Assembly: GCA_963775635.1 (NCBI GenBank)
Contig: CAVZJO010000009.1
Span: 1-64,000, forward strand
Source of the DNA: JALORV01 sp963775635
GTDB lineage: Bacteria; Pseudomonadota; Gammaproteobacteria; Burkholderiales; Burkholderiaceae_F
DNA: 64,000 bases
Direction: 5' to 3'
Each line of letters opens with the position of its first letter. Position 1 is the stretch's first letter. The translations under genes and the position numbers were made by a program. This document shows positions 37,689 to 46,073 of the stretch, piece after piece. Under the pieces are notes generated by a model. It searched no databases. It worked only from the letters and a program-made list of their open reading frames with translations, and had not been told where the DNA came from.

Positions 37689-37711
37689 CAGGAGGGGCGC
37701 GGCCCCTCCTG
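37689..37711 (+). repeat. 10-bp inverted repeat downstream of the SRP RNA
   Basis: Arms CAGGAGGGGC and GCCCCTCCTG flank a GCG loop. It is the second strong hairpin within 80 bases and is not followed by a T-run. Confidence 0.5.
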
Positions 37712-37747
37712 GACCTCCCCCGAAAACCTCAGACTGCGTTGATATTG

Positions 37748-38239
37748 ATGTCCTTTCGCATTGCCGCGGCGCGGCCACAAGACTGCGAAGATGTGTTCGC
37801 ACTGGTCCGCGCGCTGGCCGCCTACGAAAAGCTCAGCGATCATGTGGTCGGGTCGGCCGACGACTTACGGCGAGAGCTGTTCTGCGAGCGGCCGGTCATC
37901 GAGGCCATCGTCGCGTGGGAGGACGGGCGCGCGATCGGATTCGCGCTGTTCTTCCACAATTTCTCCACTTTTCTCGCGCGACGTGGCCTTTACCTCGAAG
38001 ATCTGTTCGTTGTGCCGGAGGCCCGCGGTCGCGGTGTCGGCAAGGCGTTGATCCGTCGCGGCGCGCAACTCGCCGTGCAGCGCGGCTGCGGTCGGTACGA
38101 GTGGGCAGTGCTCGACTGGAACGAACCGGCGATCGACTTTTACGAATCGATCGGCGCGACCCTGCTGCCCGACTGGCGCATCTGCCGCATGAGCGGCGAC
38201 GCGCTCACACGTTTCGCCGCGTCGACTGCCGCCGCTTAG
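37748..38239 (+). CDS. GNAT acetyltransferase, diamine/thialysine N-acetyltransferase-like
   Basis: The 163-residue protein is a compact GNAT domain. The acetyl-CoA site is LYLEDLFVVPEARGRGVGKAL (split as LEDLFVVPEARGRGVGKAL), followed by AVLDWNEPAIDFYESIGA, a pattern shared with spermidine/spermine and thialysine acetyltransferases. Likely substrate is a small diamine or amino acid, which is inference. I use the ATG at 37748; a TTG three codons upstream is also in frame. It sits between ffs and dnaX and ends 8 bases before dnaX, so it joins that operon. Confidence 0.75.
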   Translation: MSFRIAAARPQDCEDVFALVRALAAYEKLSDHVVGSADDLRRELFCERPVIEAIVAWEDGRAIGFALFFHNFSTFLARRGLYLEDLFVVPEARGRGVGKALIRRGAQLAVQRGCGRYEWAVLDWNEPAIDFYESIGATLLPDWRICRMSGDALTRFAASTAAA

Positions 38240-38247
38240 AATTGCGC

Positions 38248-39912
38248 ATGTCGTACCAGGTCCTGGCCCGCAAGTGGCGTCCGCGAGACTTCTCGACCCT
38301 GGTCGGCCAGGAACACGTCGTGCGCGCCCTGACCCATGCGCTCGCCGCCAACCGCCTGCACCATGCCTATCTGTTCACGGGGACGCGCGGGGTCGGCAAG
38401 ACCACGCTGTCGCGCATCCTGGCCAAGGCACTGAACTGCGTAGGCCGCGACGGCGGCGGTGGCGTTACCGCCACTCCGTGCGGCGTGTGTGATGCCTGTA
38501 TCGCCATCGACGCCGGTCGCTTCGTCGACTACATCGAGATGGATGCGGCGAGCAACCGCGGCGTCAACGAGATGGTCGAACTGCTCGAGCGCGCGATGTA
38601 CGCGCCGAGCAACGCGCGCTTCAAGGTCTACATGATCGACGAGGTGCACCAGCTGTCATCGCACGCGTTCAATGCGATGCTCAAGACACTGGAAGAGCCG
38701 CCCGAGTACGTGAAATTCATCCTGGCGACGACCGACCCACAAAAGGTGCCCGTCACGGTTCTGTCGCGCTGCCTGCAGTTCAACCTCAAGCAGATGACTC
38801 CGGCGGGGATTGCCGAGCGCATGCGGGAGATCCTGCAGCACGAGAAAATCGAGGCAGAAGCGCCGGCGTTGCGCATGCTCGCCCACGCCGCGCGCGGCAG
38901 CATGCGCGACGGCCTGTCGCTGCTCGACCAGGCGATCGCTTACTCGGCCGGTCATGTGACCGTGGAGTCTGTGCGCGGGATGCTGGGATCGATCGACGAA
39001 GGCACGCTGGTCCGCGTGCTCGATGCGGTCGTGGCGCGCAACGCTGGTAGCGTGCTTGCGTTGGCCGATGAGATGAACGCAGCGAGCCTGTCGTTCGGAC
39101 AATCTCTGCGCGATCTCGCCGCGCTGCTGCACCGGATTGCGCTGGCGCAGCAGGTGGAACCCGGCGACGACGATGTCGATGCGGCCGACATCAGGCGGTT
39201 GGCGGGCACGCTGGCGCCCGACGAAGTGCAGCTCTATTACCAGATCGCGCTGCACGGTCGCAACGATTTGCACCTGGCGCCCGACGAGTACGCGGGATTC
39301 ACGATGACCTTGCTGCGCATGCTGGCCTTCGCCCCGACCGCGGGCAGCGCGCCGACGCGATCGCTGCCGGGAACCTCAAGGTCGATCGAGACGCCGGCCT
39401 CCTCTCGGTCGACGGTCTCGTCACGCCCGCCGATCGCAGCGGTCCCGCAACCCGCGCCGTCTCGCGACGCGAACGATCCGGCACCAGCCGCTTCGCAGCC
39501 GCCGCCGCAGATATTCGACGGCGACTGGCCCGCGCTGGTCGCGCGGCTGAAAGTCAGCGGCCTGGTGAAAGAACTTGCCCAGCGCAGCGAACTCGTCTCC
39601 GCAGAAGGCGATCATTTCCGCCTGCGCACGCCGGTGAAAACGCTGATCGAGGCCGGTACGGTCGAGAAGCTCAAGGCCGCTCTGGCAGCGGCTCTAGGAC
39701 GGCCGGTGCGTGTGTCGGCCGAGGCGGGGCAGACCAGCGGGCCAACCGCTGCGGGCATCGCCGCGCAGGTCAGTGCGGAACGCCAGAAGCAAGCGGAGGA
39801 GAGCATCTACGGTGATCCCTTCGTGCGAGAATTGATCGAGAACTTCGGCGCCACGGTCGACCCCGCATCGATCCGGCCGCGCGAAGGCAACGACACGGGA
39901 CCCCAGCGATGA
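38248..39912 (+). CDS. dnaX: DNA polymerase III subunits gamma/tau
   Basis: The 554-residue clamp-loader protein starts MSYQVLARKWRPRDFSTLVG. It has Walker A GTRGVGKTT (residues about 45-53), a zinc site of four Cys (LNC...PCGVCDAC), and the SRC motif in VTVLSRCLQFNL. The linker near residues 370-420 is rich in Pro, Ser and Ala, as expected before the tau-specific domain. No A-rich programmed-frameshift site is seen at the gamma/tau boundary, so only one form may be made, though this is not proven. A TAGAAT lies 5 bases before the ATG. Followed with a 4-base overlap by ybaB. Confidence 0.95.
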   Translation: MSYQVLARKWRPRDFSTLVGQEHVVRALTHALAANRLHHAYLFTGTRGVGKTTLSRILAKALNCVGRDGGGGVTATPCGVCDACIAIDAGRFVDYIEMDAASNRGVNEMVELLERAMYAPSNARFKVYMIDEVHQLSSHAFNAMLKTLEEPPEYVKFILATTDPQKVPVTVLSRCLQFNLKQMTPAGIAERMREILQHEKIEAEAPALRMLAHAARGSMRDGLSLLDQAIAYSAGHVTVESVRGMLGSIDEGTLVRVLDAVVARNAGSVLALADEMNAASLSFGQSLRDLAALLHRIALAQQVEPGDDDVDAADIRRLAGTLAPDEVQLYYQIALHGRNDLHLAPDEYAGFTMTLLRMLAFAPTAGSAPTRSLPGTSRSIETPASSRSTVSSRPPIAAVPQPAPSRDANDPAPAASQPPPQIFDGDWPALVARLKVSGLVKELAQRSELVSAEGDHFRLRTPVKTLIEAGTVEKLKAALAAALGRPVRVSAEAGQTSGPTAAGIAAQVSAERQKQAEESIYGDPFVRELIENFGATVDPASIRPREGNDTGPQR

Positions 39913-40235
39913 TGAAAGGCCAGCTTGCAGGCTTGATGCAACAGGCGCAGAAGATGCAGGAAGGCGTCAAGCGCCTGCAGGAAGAACTCGCGAGCATCGA
40001 AGTCGAAGGTCAATCCGGCGCCGGCATGGTGAAGGTCGTGATGACCTGCAAGCACGACGTGCGCCGTGTCACGATCGATCCCAGCCTGGTCGGCGACGAC
40101 AAGGACATGCTCGAAGACCTGGTGGCCGCAGCCTTCAACGATGCCGTGCGCCGCGCCGAAGCCGTGTCGCAGGAGAAGATGGCGGCCGTCACCGCCGGCA
40201 TGCCGTTGCCGCCGGGCATGAAACTGCCGTTCTAG
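39909..40235 (+). CDS. ybaB: YbaB/EbfC nucleoid-associated protein
   Basis: The 108-residue protein is a typical YbaB: helical N-terminus (LAGLMQQAQKMQEGVKRLQEEL), beta region VEGQSGAGMVKVVMTCKHDV, and a C-terminal helix ending in PLPPGMKLPF. It binds DNA as a dimer and is linked to nucleoid structure. The ATG overlaps the dnaX stop, and recR follows 106 bases later; dnaX-ybaB-recR is a conserved operon. Confidence 0.95.
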   Translation: MMKGQLAGLMQQAQKMQEGVKRLQEELASIEVEGQSGAGMVKVVMTCKHDVRRVTIDPSLVGDDKDMLEDLVAAAFNDAVRRAEAVSQEKMAAVTAGMPLPPGMKLPF

Positions 40236-40341
40236 CGCCCTCGGTGTACGCGGCGGCTGCGCCGCCGCACGTGCACCTCGGGCGGTCGATCAGCGAGCCG
40301 GGCTTCGGGCGGCCGGGCGCCCTGCTCGAAGTCAACTGCAT

Positions 40342-40944
40342 ATGAAACTCGGACCTACACTCGACAAGCTGGTCGATGCGCTGAAGCATCTGCCGGGCAT
40401 CGGACCGCGTTCCGCGCAGCGCATCGCCTTTCATCTGCTGCAGCACGACCGCGACGCCGCGGTACGTCTGGGCGAATCGCTGCTGTCGGCCGTGCGCGCG
40501 ATCCGGCATTGCGCACGCTGCAACACGCTGACCGAACTCGATGTCTGCGAAACGTGCGCCAGCCCGAAGCGCGACGCGCAACTGCTGTGCGTGGTCGAGT
40601 CTCCGGCCGACCAGCTGATCATCGAGCAGTCGATGTCCTACGGCGGGCTCTACTTCGTGCTGCTCGGCCGACTGTCGCCGCTTGATGGGATCGGCCCGCG
40701 CGAGATCCAGATGGAGCGGCTGCTGGACCGCGCGACCGACGGCGTCGTGCGCGAGGTGGTGGTGGCGACCTCATTCACTCCGGAAGGCGACGCAACGGCT
40801 CATTACATCGGCGAGCTGCTGCACGGCCGCGATCCTGAACTGAAGATCACGCGGCTGGCGCGTGGAGTACCGGCCGGCGCGGAACTCGAATACACCGACG
40901 TCAACACGATCGCACAGGCAATGCTCGACCGGCGCGCGTCGTAG
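40342..40944 (+). CDS. recR: Recombination protein RecR
   Basis: The 200-residue protein has a helix-hairpin-helix (LKHLPGIGPRSAQRIAF), a four-Cys zinc site (CARCNTLTELDVCETC), a Toprim domain (LLCVVESPADQLIIEQS) and the C-terminal Walker B-like LARGVPAGAELEYTDVNTIAQA. RecR with RecO/RecF loads RecA at gaps. It is the last gene of dnaX-ybaB-recR. A GC hairpin lies in the 106-base gap to ybaB. Confidence 0.95.
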   Translation: MKLGPTLDKLVDALKHLPGIGPRSAQRIAFHLLQHDRDAAVRLGESLLSAVRAIRHCARCNTLTELDVCETCASPKRDAQLLCVVESPADQLIIEQSMSYGGLYFVLLGRLSPLDGIGPREIQMERLLDRATDGVVREVVVATSFTPEGDATAHYIGELLHGRDPELKITRLARGVPAGAELEYTDVNTIAQAMLDRRAS

Positions 40945-40973
40945 ACTGCGCGCGTTTCCGACGAGGCGTATCG

Positions 40974-41348
40974 ATGACGACAGCCTTCTGGTGCGTGCTG
41001 GCGGCGGCGCTGCTGCCATACCTCGCGACGACGATCGCCAAGGTCGGCGGCGAGCGCTTCAGCAACCGCAATCCACGCGGGTGGCTCGAACGTCAGCAGG
41101 GATTCCGCAAGCGTGCCGACAACGCGCAGCTCAACAGCTTCGAGGCGTTCCCGTTCTTCGCTGCGGCGGTCATCATCGCCCACCTTGCCCACGCGCCGCA
41201 GGACCGGGTCGATGTCGTCGCCGTCATTTTCGTTCTTGCGCGACTCGGCTACCTCATCTGCTATCTCGCGGATTGGCACTGGGTGCGATCGCTGGTCTGG
41301 CTGATCGGCTGGCTGGCCTGCCTGACGATCTTCCTGCTGGGGGTCTGA
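40974..41348 (+). CDS. MAPEG family membrane protein
   Basis: The 124-residue protein has four membrane segments and the MAPEG signature ERQQGFRKRADNAQLNSFEAFPFF. MAPEG proteins include microsomal glutathione transferases and leukotriene enzymes; bacterial members are mostly unassigned but may conjugate glutathione. It is 29 bases downstream of recR and may be read through from that operon. Confidence 0.85.
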   Translation: MTTAFWCVLAAALLPYLATTIAKVGGERFSNRNPRGWLERQQGFRKRADNAQLNSFEAFPFFAAAVIIAHLAHAPQDRVDVVAVIFVLARLGYLICYLADWHWVRSLVWLIGWLACLTIFLLGV

Positions 41349-41363
41349 GCTGCAAGCGTGGTG

Positions 41364-41480
41364 ATGGCGGGCATCCTGGTTCTGACCGCCTTTGCGCTGG
41401 TGCTCGAGTGGGCCGTGGGCCGGGTCGAAAGGCACCTGATGAAGTGGCAGCCGAGGGCGGGAGAGACGGAAAAGCTGTAG
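41364..41480 (+). pseudogene. Tail of an ABC transporter permease (SsuC/TauC-like)
   Basis: The frame is open from just after the MAPEG stop to TAG at 41478-41480, with an ATG at 41364. It encodes MAGILVLTAFALVLEWAVGR, then VERHLMKWQP. This hydrophobic helix followed by E-R-x-L-x-x-W-x-P is how sulfonate/nitrate/taurine-type ABC permeases end. Only about 38 residues remain and no ATPase or binding protein is nearby, so it looks like a leftover tail. A tiny membrane protein is the alternative. Confidence 0.4.
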
Positions 41481-41559
41481 TTTTTCTGCCGATGCTCCGC
41501 GATTGACAGGTGTCGGAGCGGCTACCCTCCGGGGACCTTCGTAATCGGTCCACGCGGGG

Positions 41560-42936
41560 ATGGAATCCACTTACGAATACGCTAACCAGCAGGCGGCGGA
41601 GCCTTTCTGGCAGCGCATCCAGAAGTTCTTCCTGCTGCCATTGGACACGGCGGTCCTGAAGCGGATCGGCGGCCTGTCCGCGGCGCTGGTTGTCGCGTTG
41701 GTCTTGCTGCTCTTCGGTCCCTTCGGCGTCGTCCTGCTGGGCGGTGCCGTGCTCGCGCTGCTGGTGGCAGGCGCCCGCTATGGCTTCAAGATCATCGAGC
41801 GCTCATCCAAGGGCTATCTCATTCCCTCCGACTATCCGCTGACCGACGAGGACCTGGTCGGTCCGTACTTGCCGTACAAGTACGTCGCGATGAACATTGT
41901 CTTCGGACTAGCGGCAGCGCTGTTCGTCGCGGTGTTCGGAGGCCACGAAGTCCTCGGTATCCTGATCTGGGGACTGTTCTTCGTGGTCCTGATGCCGGCC
42001 GCCACCATGCGGTTGGTCGTGACCGGCAGCCTGCGCGGTGCACTGGATCCAACCGAACTCGTCAATATGATCCGACGTATCGGCAAGCCGTACGCGGCGC
42101 TGTGTGCGTTCGTGTTCTTTGCTGACCTGTCGCGCACGTGGGGCATGGCCTTCCTTGGCATGGCAGGCGGCGTGGGCGCGGGAGGCGCCGCCGGGCTGGG
42201 TTTCCTCGCAGCGATGCTGGTGTTCCTGCTGTCGGCAGGCTTCTGGTACTTCAGCTACGTCATATGCGCGCTGATCGGCTACGCGATGTATCAGTATGCG
42301 GACCTGCTGCAGATTTCCGTCGTCGGTCCCGGCGAAGAACGACTGATGAGCTCGACCGGACGCCATGCCGACATCAAGTCGCGCACGCGCGACGCGCTGA
42401 TCGGCCAGATGGTGACCGCCGGCGAAATCAAGGAGGCGATCGACCTGCTGAACGATGACCTGGCCCAGCGGCCGAACGACCTGTCGCTGCACGCGCGACT
42501 GCACAAGCTGCTGCTGGCCGAGAACTACGGTCCGCGTGTAGACGATCACACCGAGAAGTACCTGGCGCTGCTGGTTAAGACGGAAAACTGGCGCGAGGCG
42601 CTCGACTTGGTCGACGAGGCGACTGGCCGCCGCGCCGATTGGGTGCCGCGCCAGGCCGAATCGATCGCGCCACTGGCCCGCGCGGCGCTGCAGAAGGGAA
42701 GGCCGCAGGTTGCGGCATCGCTGATCCGCGGCTTCGACAAGAAGTATCCGGCGCACCCGGACGTGGCGCAGGTGTACTTCGTCGGAGCCCAGCTGATGGC
42801 CGAGTCGGCGGGGAAGCCGGACGAAGCGCGGCGCATTCTCACGTACCTGCTGCAGCGCTATGGAGCCGACCCGGTGGCCGCCGAGGCGGGCCGCTACCTG
42901 CAGGTACTCGACCGCATGGCGGTCGGTAGTAATTAG
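41560..42936 (+). CDS. Membrane protein with TPR-like C-terminal domain
   Basis: The 458-residue protein has about six membrane segments (residues 35-240) and a cytosolic C-terminal 190 residues made of helical pairs of TPR type (EIKEAIDLLNDDLAQRPNDLS, then NWREALDLVDEATGRRAD). It resembles DUF4013-like membrane proteins joined to a repeat domain. The function is unknown; such proteins often scaffold complexes at the membrane. It starts at an ATG at 41560. Confidence 0.6.
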   Translation: MESTYEYANQQAAEPFWQRIQKFFLLPLDTAVLKRIGGLSAALVVALVLLLFGPFGVVLLGGAVLALLVAGARYGFKIIERSSKGYLIPSDYPLTDEDLVGPYLPYKYVAMNIVFGLAAALFVAVFGGHEVLGILIWGLFFVVLMPAATMRLVVTGSLRGALDPTELVNMIRRIGKPYAALCAFVFFADLSRTWGMAFLGMAGGVGAGGAAGLGFLAAMLVFLLSAGFWYFSYVICALIGYAMYQYADLLQISVVGPGEERLMSSTGRHADIKSRTRDALIGQMVTAGEIKEAIDLLNDDLAQRPNDLSLHARLHKLLLAENYGPRVDDHTEKYLALLVKTENWREALDLVDEATGRRADWVPRQAESIAPLARAALQKGRPQVAASLIRGFDKKYPAHPDVAQVYFVGAQLMAESAGKPDEARRILTYLLQRYGADPVAAEAGRYLQVLDRMAVGSN

Positions 42937-42951
42937 AAGCCTCGGCCCTTC

Positions 42952-43551
42952 CTAGCCGGCGAGAACCTTCCACGCGGCCAGTGCAGCGAGTTTCTGGTCG
43001 CGACCCCACGGCGGCCCGGTGATCCTGCCGATCGCCGACACGTCGAGCGACGCTGGCGGAATGATGCGCACCGGAACGCCGCACGCGTCGCGGAAAACAT
43101 CGCGATAGAAGCATCCCTCGGCGGTGTGTATGCGGGGATGCGACGCGAGAACCGACTCGAGAGGTCCGACCTCGCCCGGTTTCGCGACGATCGCACACAG
43201 TTCGACATCCTTCGCCAGTAGACGCGAAAGCGCCTTCTTCGAGTTTTCAACTGCGGCTCTGCGCGTGCTCTCGATCCACTTGGCAGCCTGACCGCGGTCC
43301 ATTTCGGCGGCGCGGTGAAAGCAGAAGCGCTCGGCATCGCCGAGGATTTCGACCACCTGGTTGGCGATGACCTCCGGAAGCTGGGGTGACCCGCCGACAA
43401 CGACGCATGCGCCCCAGCCGGTGTGAACGCTGATACCCAACGCGCGCCGCGGTGCCCCGGAGGCAACAGTCACAATCGTCTCGTGGTCAGATGAATCGAC
43501 GCCGGGCAGTCTAAGCCCGCGATTCGCGAGGCGCGCGCGCTCGACGGCCAT
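42952..43551 (-). CDS. Conserved hypothetical protein
   Basis: The 199-residue protein contains RALGISVHTGWGACVVVGGS (residues about 37-56) and RFCFHRAAEMDRGQAAKW, which suggests a compact alpha/beta fold with a conserved HTGW motif. Alternative upstream starts exist in the frame. I do not recognise the family. It is divergent from the PaaI-like thioesterase and convergent with the membrane gene. Confidence 0.45.
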   Translation of the reverse strand: MAVERARLANRGLRLPGVDSSDHETIVTVASGAPRRALGISVHTGWGACVVVGGSPQLPEVIANQVVEILGDAERFCFHRAAEMDRGQAAKWIESTRRAAVENSKKALSRLLAKDVELCAIVAKPGEVGPLESVLASHPRIHTAEGCFYRDVFRDACGVPVRIIPPASLDVSAIGRITGPPWGRDQKLAALAAWKVLAG

Positions 43552-43593
43552 GCCGTTGCGACGGTGCCGCGACGCGGGCAAACTGGGCGCGAT

Positions 43594-44001
43594 ATGCAGT
43601 TGCCTGCCATCCAACAAGTGATCGACTCGCTCCTTCCGGGCCTGCTAGGAATTCGGCTGCAGCAGGTCGAAGCAGATCGCGTGCTGGCGGAAATGCCGGT
43701 TCGACCGGATCTTTGCACCACCGGCGGCATTCTTCACGGCGGTGCCGCGATGGCCTTCGCCGATACGCTGGGTGCGGTTGGGACGTTCGTCAATCTGGCG
43801 CCGGGCAAGCGCACAACGACCACCGATTCCAGCACCAAGTTCGTCGCCGCAGCGCGTGTCGGGACCACCATCACCGGCGAGTGCATAGCGCTGCATCGAG
43901 GGCGCACCACGATGGTCTGGCAGACATCGATCCGAAACTCCGACGGCAAACTGTGTGCGGTCGTCACGCAAACACAGCTGGTACTCGAGGCCGGCGACTG
44001 A
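43594..44001 (+). CDS. PaaI-like hotdog thioesterase
   Basis: The 135-residue protein has the PaaI/YdiI layout: TTGGILHGGAAMAFADTLGA with the conserved HGG and downstream Asp, and TTTDSSTKFVAAARVGTTI. Members hydrolyse acyl-CoA or aryl-CoA thioesters, sometimes in phenylacetate or menaquinone metabolism; no pathway context is evident. The ATG at 43594 is preceded by a weak ribosome site. Confidence 0.8.
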   Translation: MQLPAIQQVIDSLLPGLLGIRLQQVEADRVLAEMPVRPDLCTTGGILHGGAAMAFADTLGAVGTFVNLAPGKRTTTTDSSTKFVAAARVGTTITGECIALHRGRTTMVWQTSIRNSDGKLCAVVTQTQLVLEAGD

Positions 44002-44008
44002 CCTCCGC

Positions 44009-44440
44009 ATGCTGATTCGTGGATGCTGCCATTGCGGCAACCTCTCGTTCGCGCTGGTCTGGGTGCCCGAGCCCACCACGATTCCAGCCCGTGCCTGCAC
44101 CTGCACGTTCTGCAGCAAGCATGGCGGCGTCTGGACGTCCTGCCCGACGGGTTCGCTCAGCGTGATCGTGGAGGACCGTGCCCGCGTTTCGACATACGCA
44201 TTTGGGACGAAGACGGCGGAATTCCACATCTGCTCGCGCTGCGGCGTGGTACCGGTGGTGACGAGCCGGATCGACGATCGCCTTTACGCGGTGGTCAACG
44301 TCAATACGTTTGAGAATGTCGAGCCGGCGCGACTGCAGCGCGCGAGCGTGACTTTTGATGGCGAGGACGAAACGGCGCGCCTGGCGCGCAGAAGACAGCG
44401 CTGGATTCCAAACGTGGAGTTCGTCGACACGAAGCCGTGA
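44009..44440 (+). CDS. GFA family zinc protein, second copy
   Basis: The 143-residue protein has a zinc pattern like the GFA gene at 16484: IRGCCHCGNLSFALVW, CTCTFCSKHGGVWTSC and HICSRCGVVPVVTS. The sequence is diverged, so the two are paralogs rather than a recent duplication. It starts 7 bases after the thioesterase stop and is likely cotranscribed. Function is unknown. Confidence 0.75.
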   Translation: MLIRGCCHCGNLSFALVWVPEPTTIPARACTCTFCSKHGGVWTSCPTGSLSVIVEDRARVSTYAFGTKTAEFHICSRCGVVPVVTSRIDDRLYAVVNVNTFENVEPARLQRASVTFDGEDETARLARRRQRWIPNVEFVDTKP

Positions 44441-44462
44441 ACGGGACTGCGCGCGACCAGAC

Positions 44463-46070
44463 TTACTCGGTTCCGAAGCGGGTGTGCAGACGGGTGTCGA
44501 GGTCGAGTTCGAGATCGGAGGCGGGCACCGTCGACGGATTGCGGCGCGGGCCGGCACCGCGCGTGGTCGAACCGCGTATGGTCAGCGGCGGTTCGCGGTT
44601 CGGCGCCAGGCCGCCGAGCGTGGCCGGCGATGGGAAGTGCTGCGAAAGCCTTTGCCTGACGTGGTCGGCCTGCTGGCGCAGTCCGTGGCGCGAATAGGTA
44701 GTGAAAAGGCCAAGCAGGCAATCAGCCAGCTGCCTGCCGTAAAGATTCCGCATCGTGTCGTTGCCAAGCAGGCCATCGAGCACGCGCAGGGCAGCCGCGT
44801 CCTCGCGCGTCGCGACCAGCCGGCGCGCCAGCCGCAGTTGCTCGTCGACGGGCAGCACCGCCAGCACGTGCGGCTGGCTCATCTGCGTGTACACCGGCCG
44901 CAGCTCGGTGCGTGCCTGACGCGTGCGTATCCACAGTGCCCGCAGGGCGGCATCGGCCAGCGTGTCCTTGTCGCGGCCGAGCAGTGCCATGTTGAAGTAC
45001 GCGCTGGCGTACTGCGTATTGGTGGGCTCATCTTCCAGCAATTCGGCGTAGGCGCGCGCCGCGCGGCGGGTGTCCAGCTTGGCGGCGGCCTGACGCGCCT
45101 CGTTCAGCAGCGTTGAGCGACGCTCCGCCGGGGCTGCCGCGTATTGCTCCTCGAGGATGCGATCGACCTTGTGCATGTCCGCCGGCTTGAGTAGCCAGGC
45201 GATGACCGCGCCGGAGATGAATCCGGCGATGTGCGCGTCGTAGGCGACGCGCGTTCCCGGCGACAGCGCCCATTGCACGGCCTCGATCGCGAGCCACACT
45301 GGCAGCAGCCACAGCGCCGGGACACGCGCGGTGTTGAAGTAGACGAACAGCCAGTAGAACACGGGAACCTTGCGGGTCCCGTAGAGCACGGCCACCATCG
45401 CCATCGTTCCGGAAATTGCGCCCGACGCGCCGATCAGTCCCTGGTCGCTGATCAGCAGATGGGCGGCGCCGGCAATGGCGCCGCTGGCGATGTACGCAAT
45501 CAGAAATCGCAGACGCCCGAGCGCGGCCTCGGCAAAGGGGCCAGCGAGCAGCAGCACCGCCATGTTGCCCAGCAGGTGTAGCGCGCCGCCATGCAGGAAC
45601 TGGTAGATGACCAGGCGCAGCACACTGGCCGAGCCGGGTTCGAGCGCGAATCGCTCGGTGAAGACCTGCACCCACAGTGCATGGAAGCGATCGCGCTGTT
45701 CCTTCCATGCGGGATACAGCGGCTCTTCCTTGCGGACAACAGCGCCGGCGGCCAGGTCCTTCATGAACTCGCGGTCCCGCTGCATCACCATCAGCACGGC
45801 GCGCGCATCGTCCTCTGCGGGTCCCGAGCGGATCGCGCGCAGTACCTGCATCGCCTTGAGGTCGTTGCGACGCTCAAGATAGGCCGCATAGCGCGGCAGC
45901 TCGATCTGCGCCAGCTGCGCACTGAAGTAGTAATCGGCGGCACGCTGGTAAGCCTTCGAGTCCCCCGACTGCAGAACCAGATACACCAGCAAGTTGAACG
46001 CCACCAGCGCCAGCGTGACCACCGGTAGCGAACGGGCAGTAAAGCGCGTCTGGTACGGAAGGATCAGCAT
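44463..46070 (-). CDS. Rhomboid family intramembrane protease
   Basis: The 535-residue protein has a long N-terminal part (residues 1-165) with one membrane segment and a soluble helical region, then the rhomboid core: QFLHGGALHLLGNMAVLLLAG, the serine nucleophile in LIGASGAISG (near residue 217), and the His in AYDAHIAGFISG. The C-terminal 200 residues are helical with a TPR-like pattern. Rhomboids cleave membrane substrates. The large extra domains are more than a simple core enzyme has and may present substrates. The same-strand transaldolase gene ends 3 bases upstream of the start region. Confidence 0.85.
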   Translation of the reverse strand: MLILPYQTRFTARSLPVVTLALVAFNLLVYLVLQSGDSKAYQRAADYYFSAQLAQIELPRYAAYLERRNDLKAMQVLRAIRSGPAEDDARAVLMVMQRDREFMKDLAAGAVVRKEEPLYPAWKEQRDRFHALWVQVFTERFALEPGSASVLRLVIYQFLHGGALHLLGNMAVLLLAGPFAEAALGRLRFLIAYIASGAIAGAAHLLISDQGLIGASGAISGTMAMVAVLYGTRKVPVFYWLFVYFNTARVPALWLLPVWLAIEAVQWALSPGTRVAYDAHIAGFISGAVIAWLLKPADMHKVDRILEEQYAAAPAERRSTLLNEARQAAAKLDTRRAARAYAELLEDEPTNTQYASAYFNMALLGRDKDTLADAALRALWIRTRQARTELRPVYTQMSQPHVLAVLPVDEQLRLARRLVATREDAAALRVLDGLLGNDTMRNLYGRQLADCLLGLFTTYSRHGLRQQADHVRQRLSQHFPSPATLGGLAPNREPPLTIRGSTTRGAGPRRNPSTVPASDLELDLDTRLHTRFGTE

Positions 46071-46073
46071 GGG

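Noticed and set aside
38990..39400. Programmed frameshift site in dnaX
   Set aside because: No A-AAA-AAG-like slippery run with a following hairpin was seen in the gamma/tau region.
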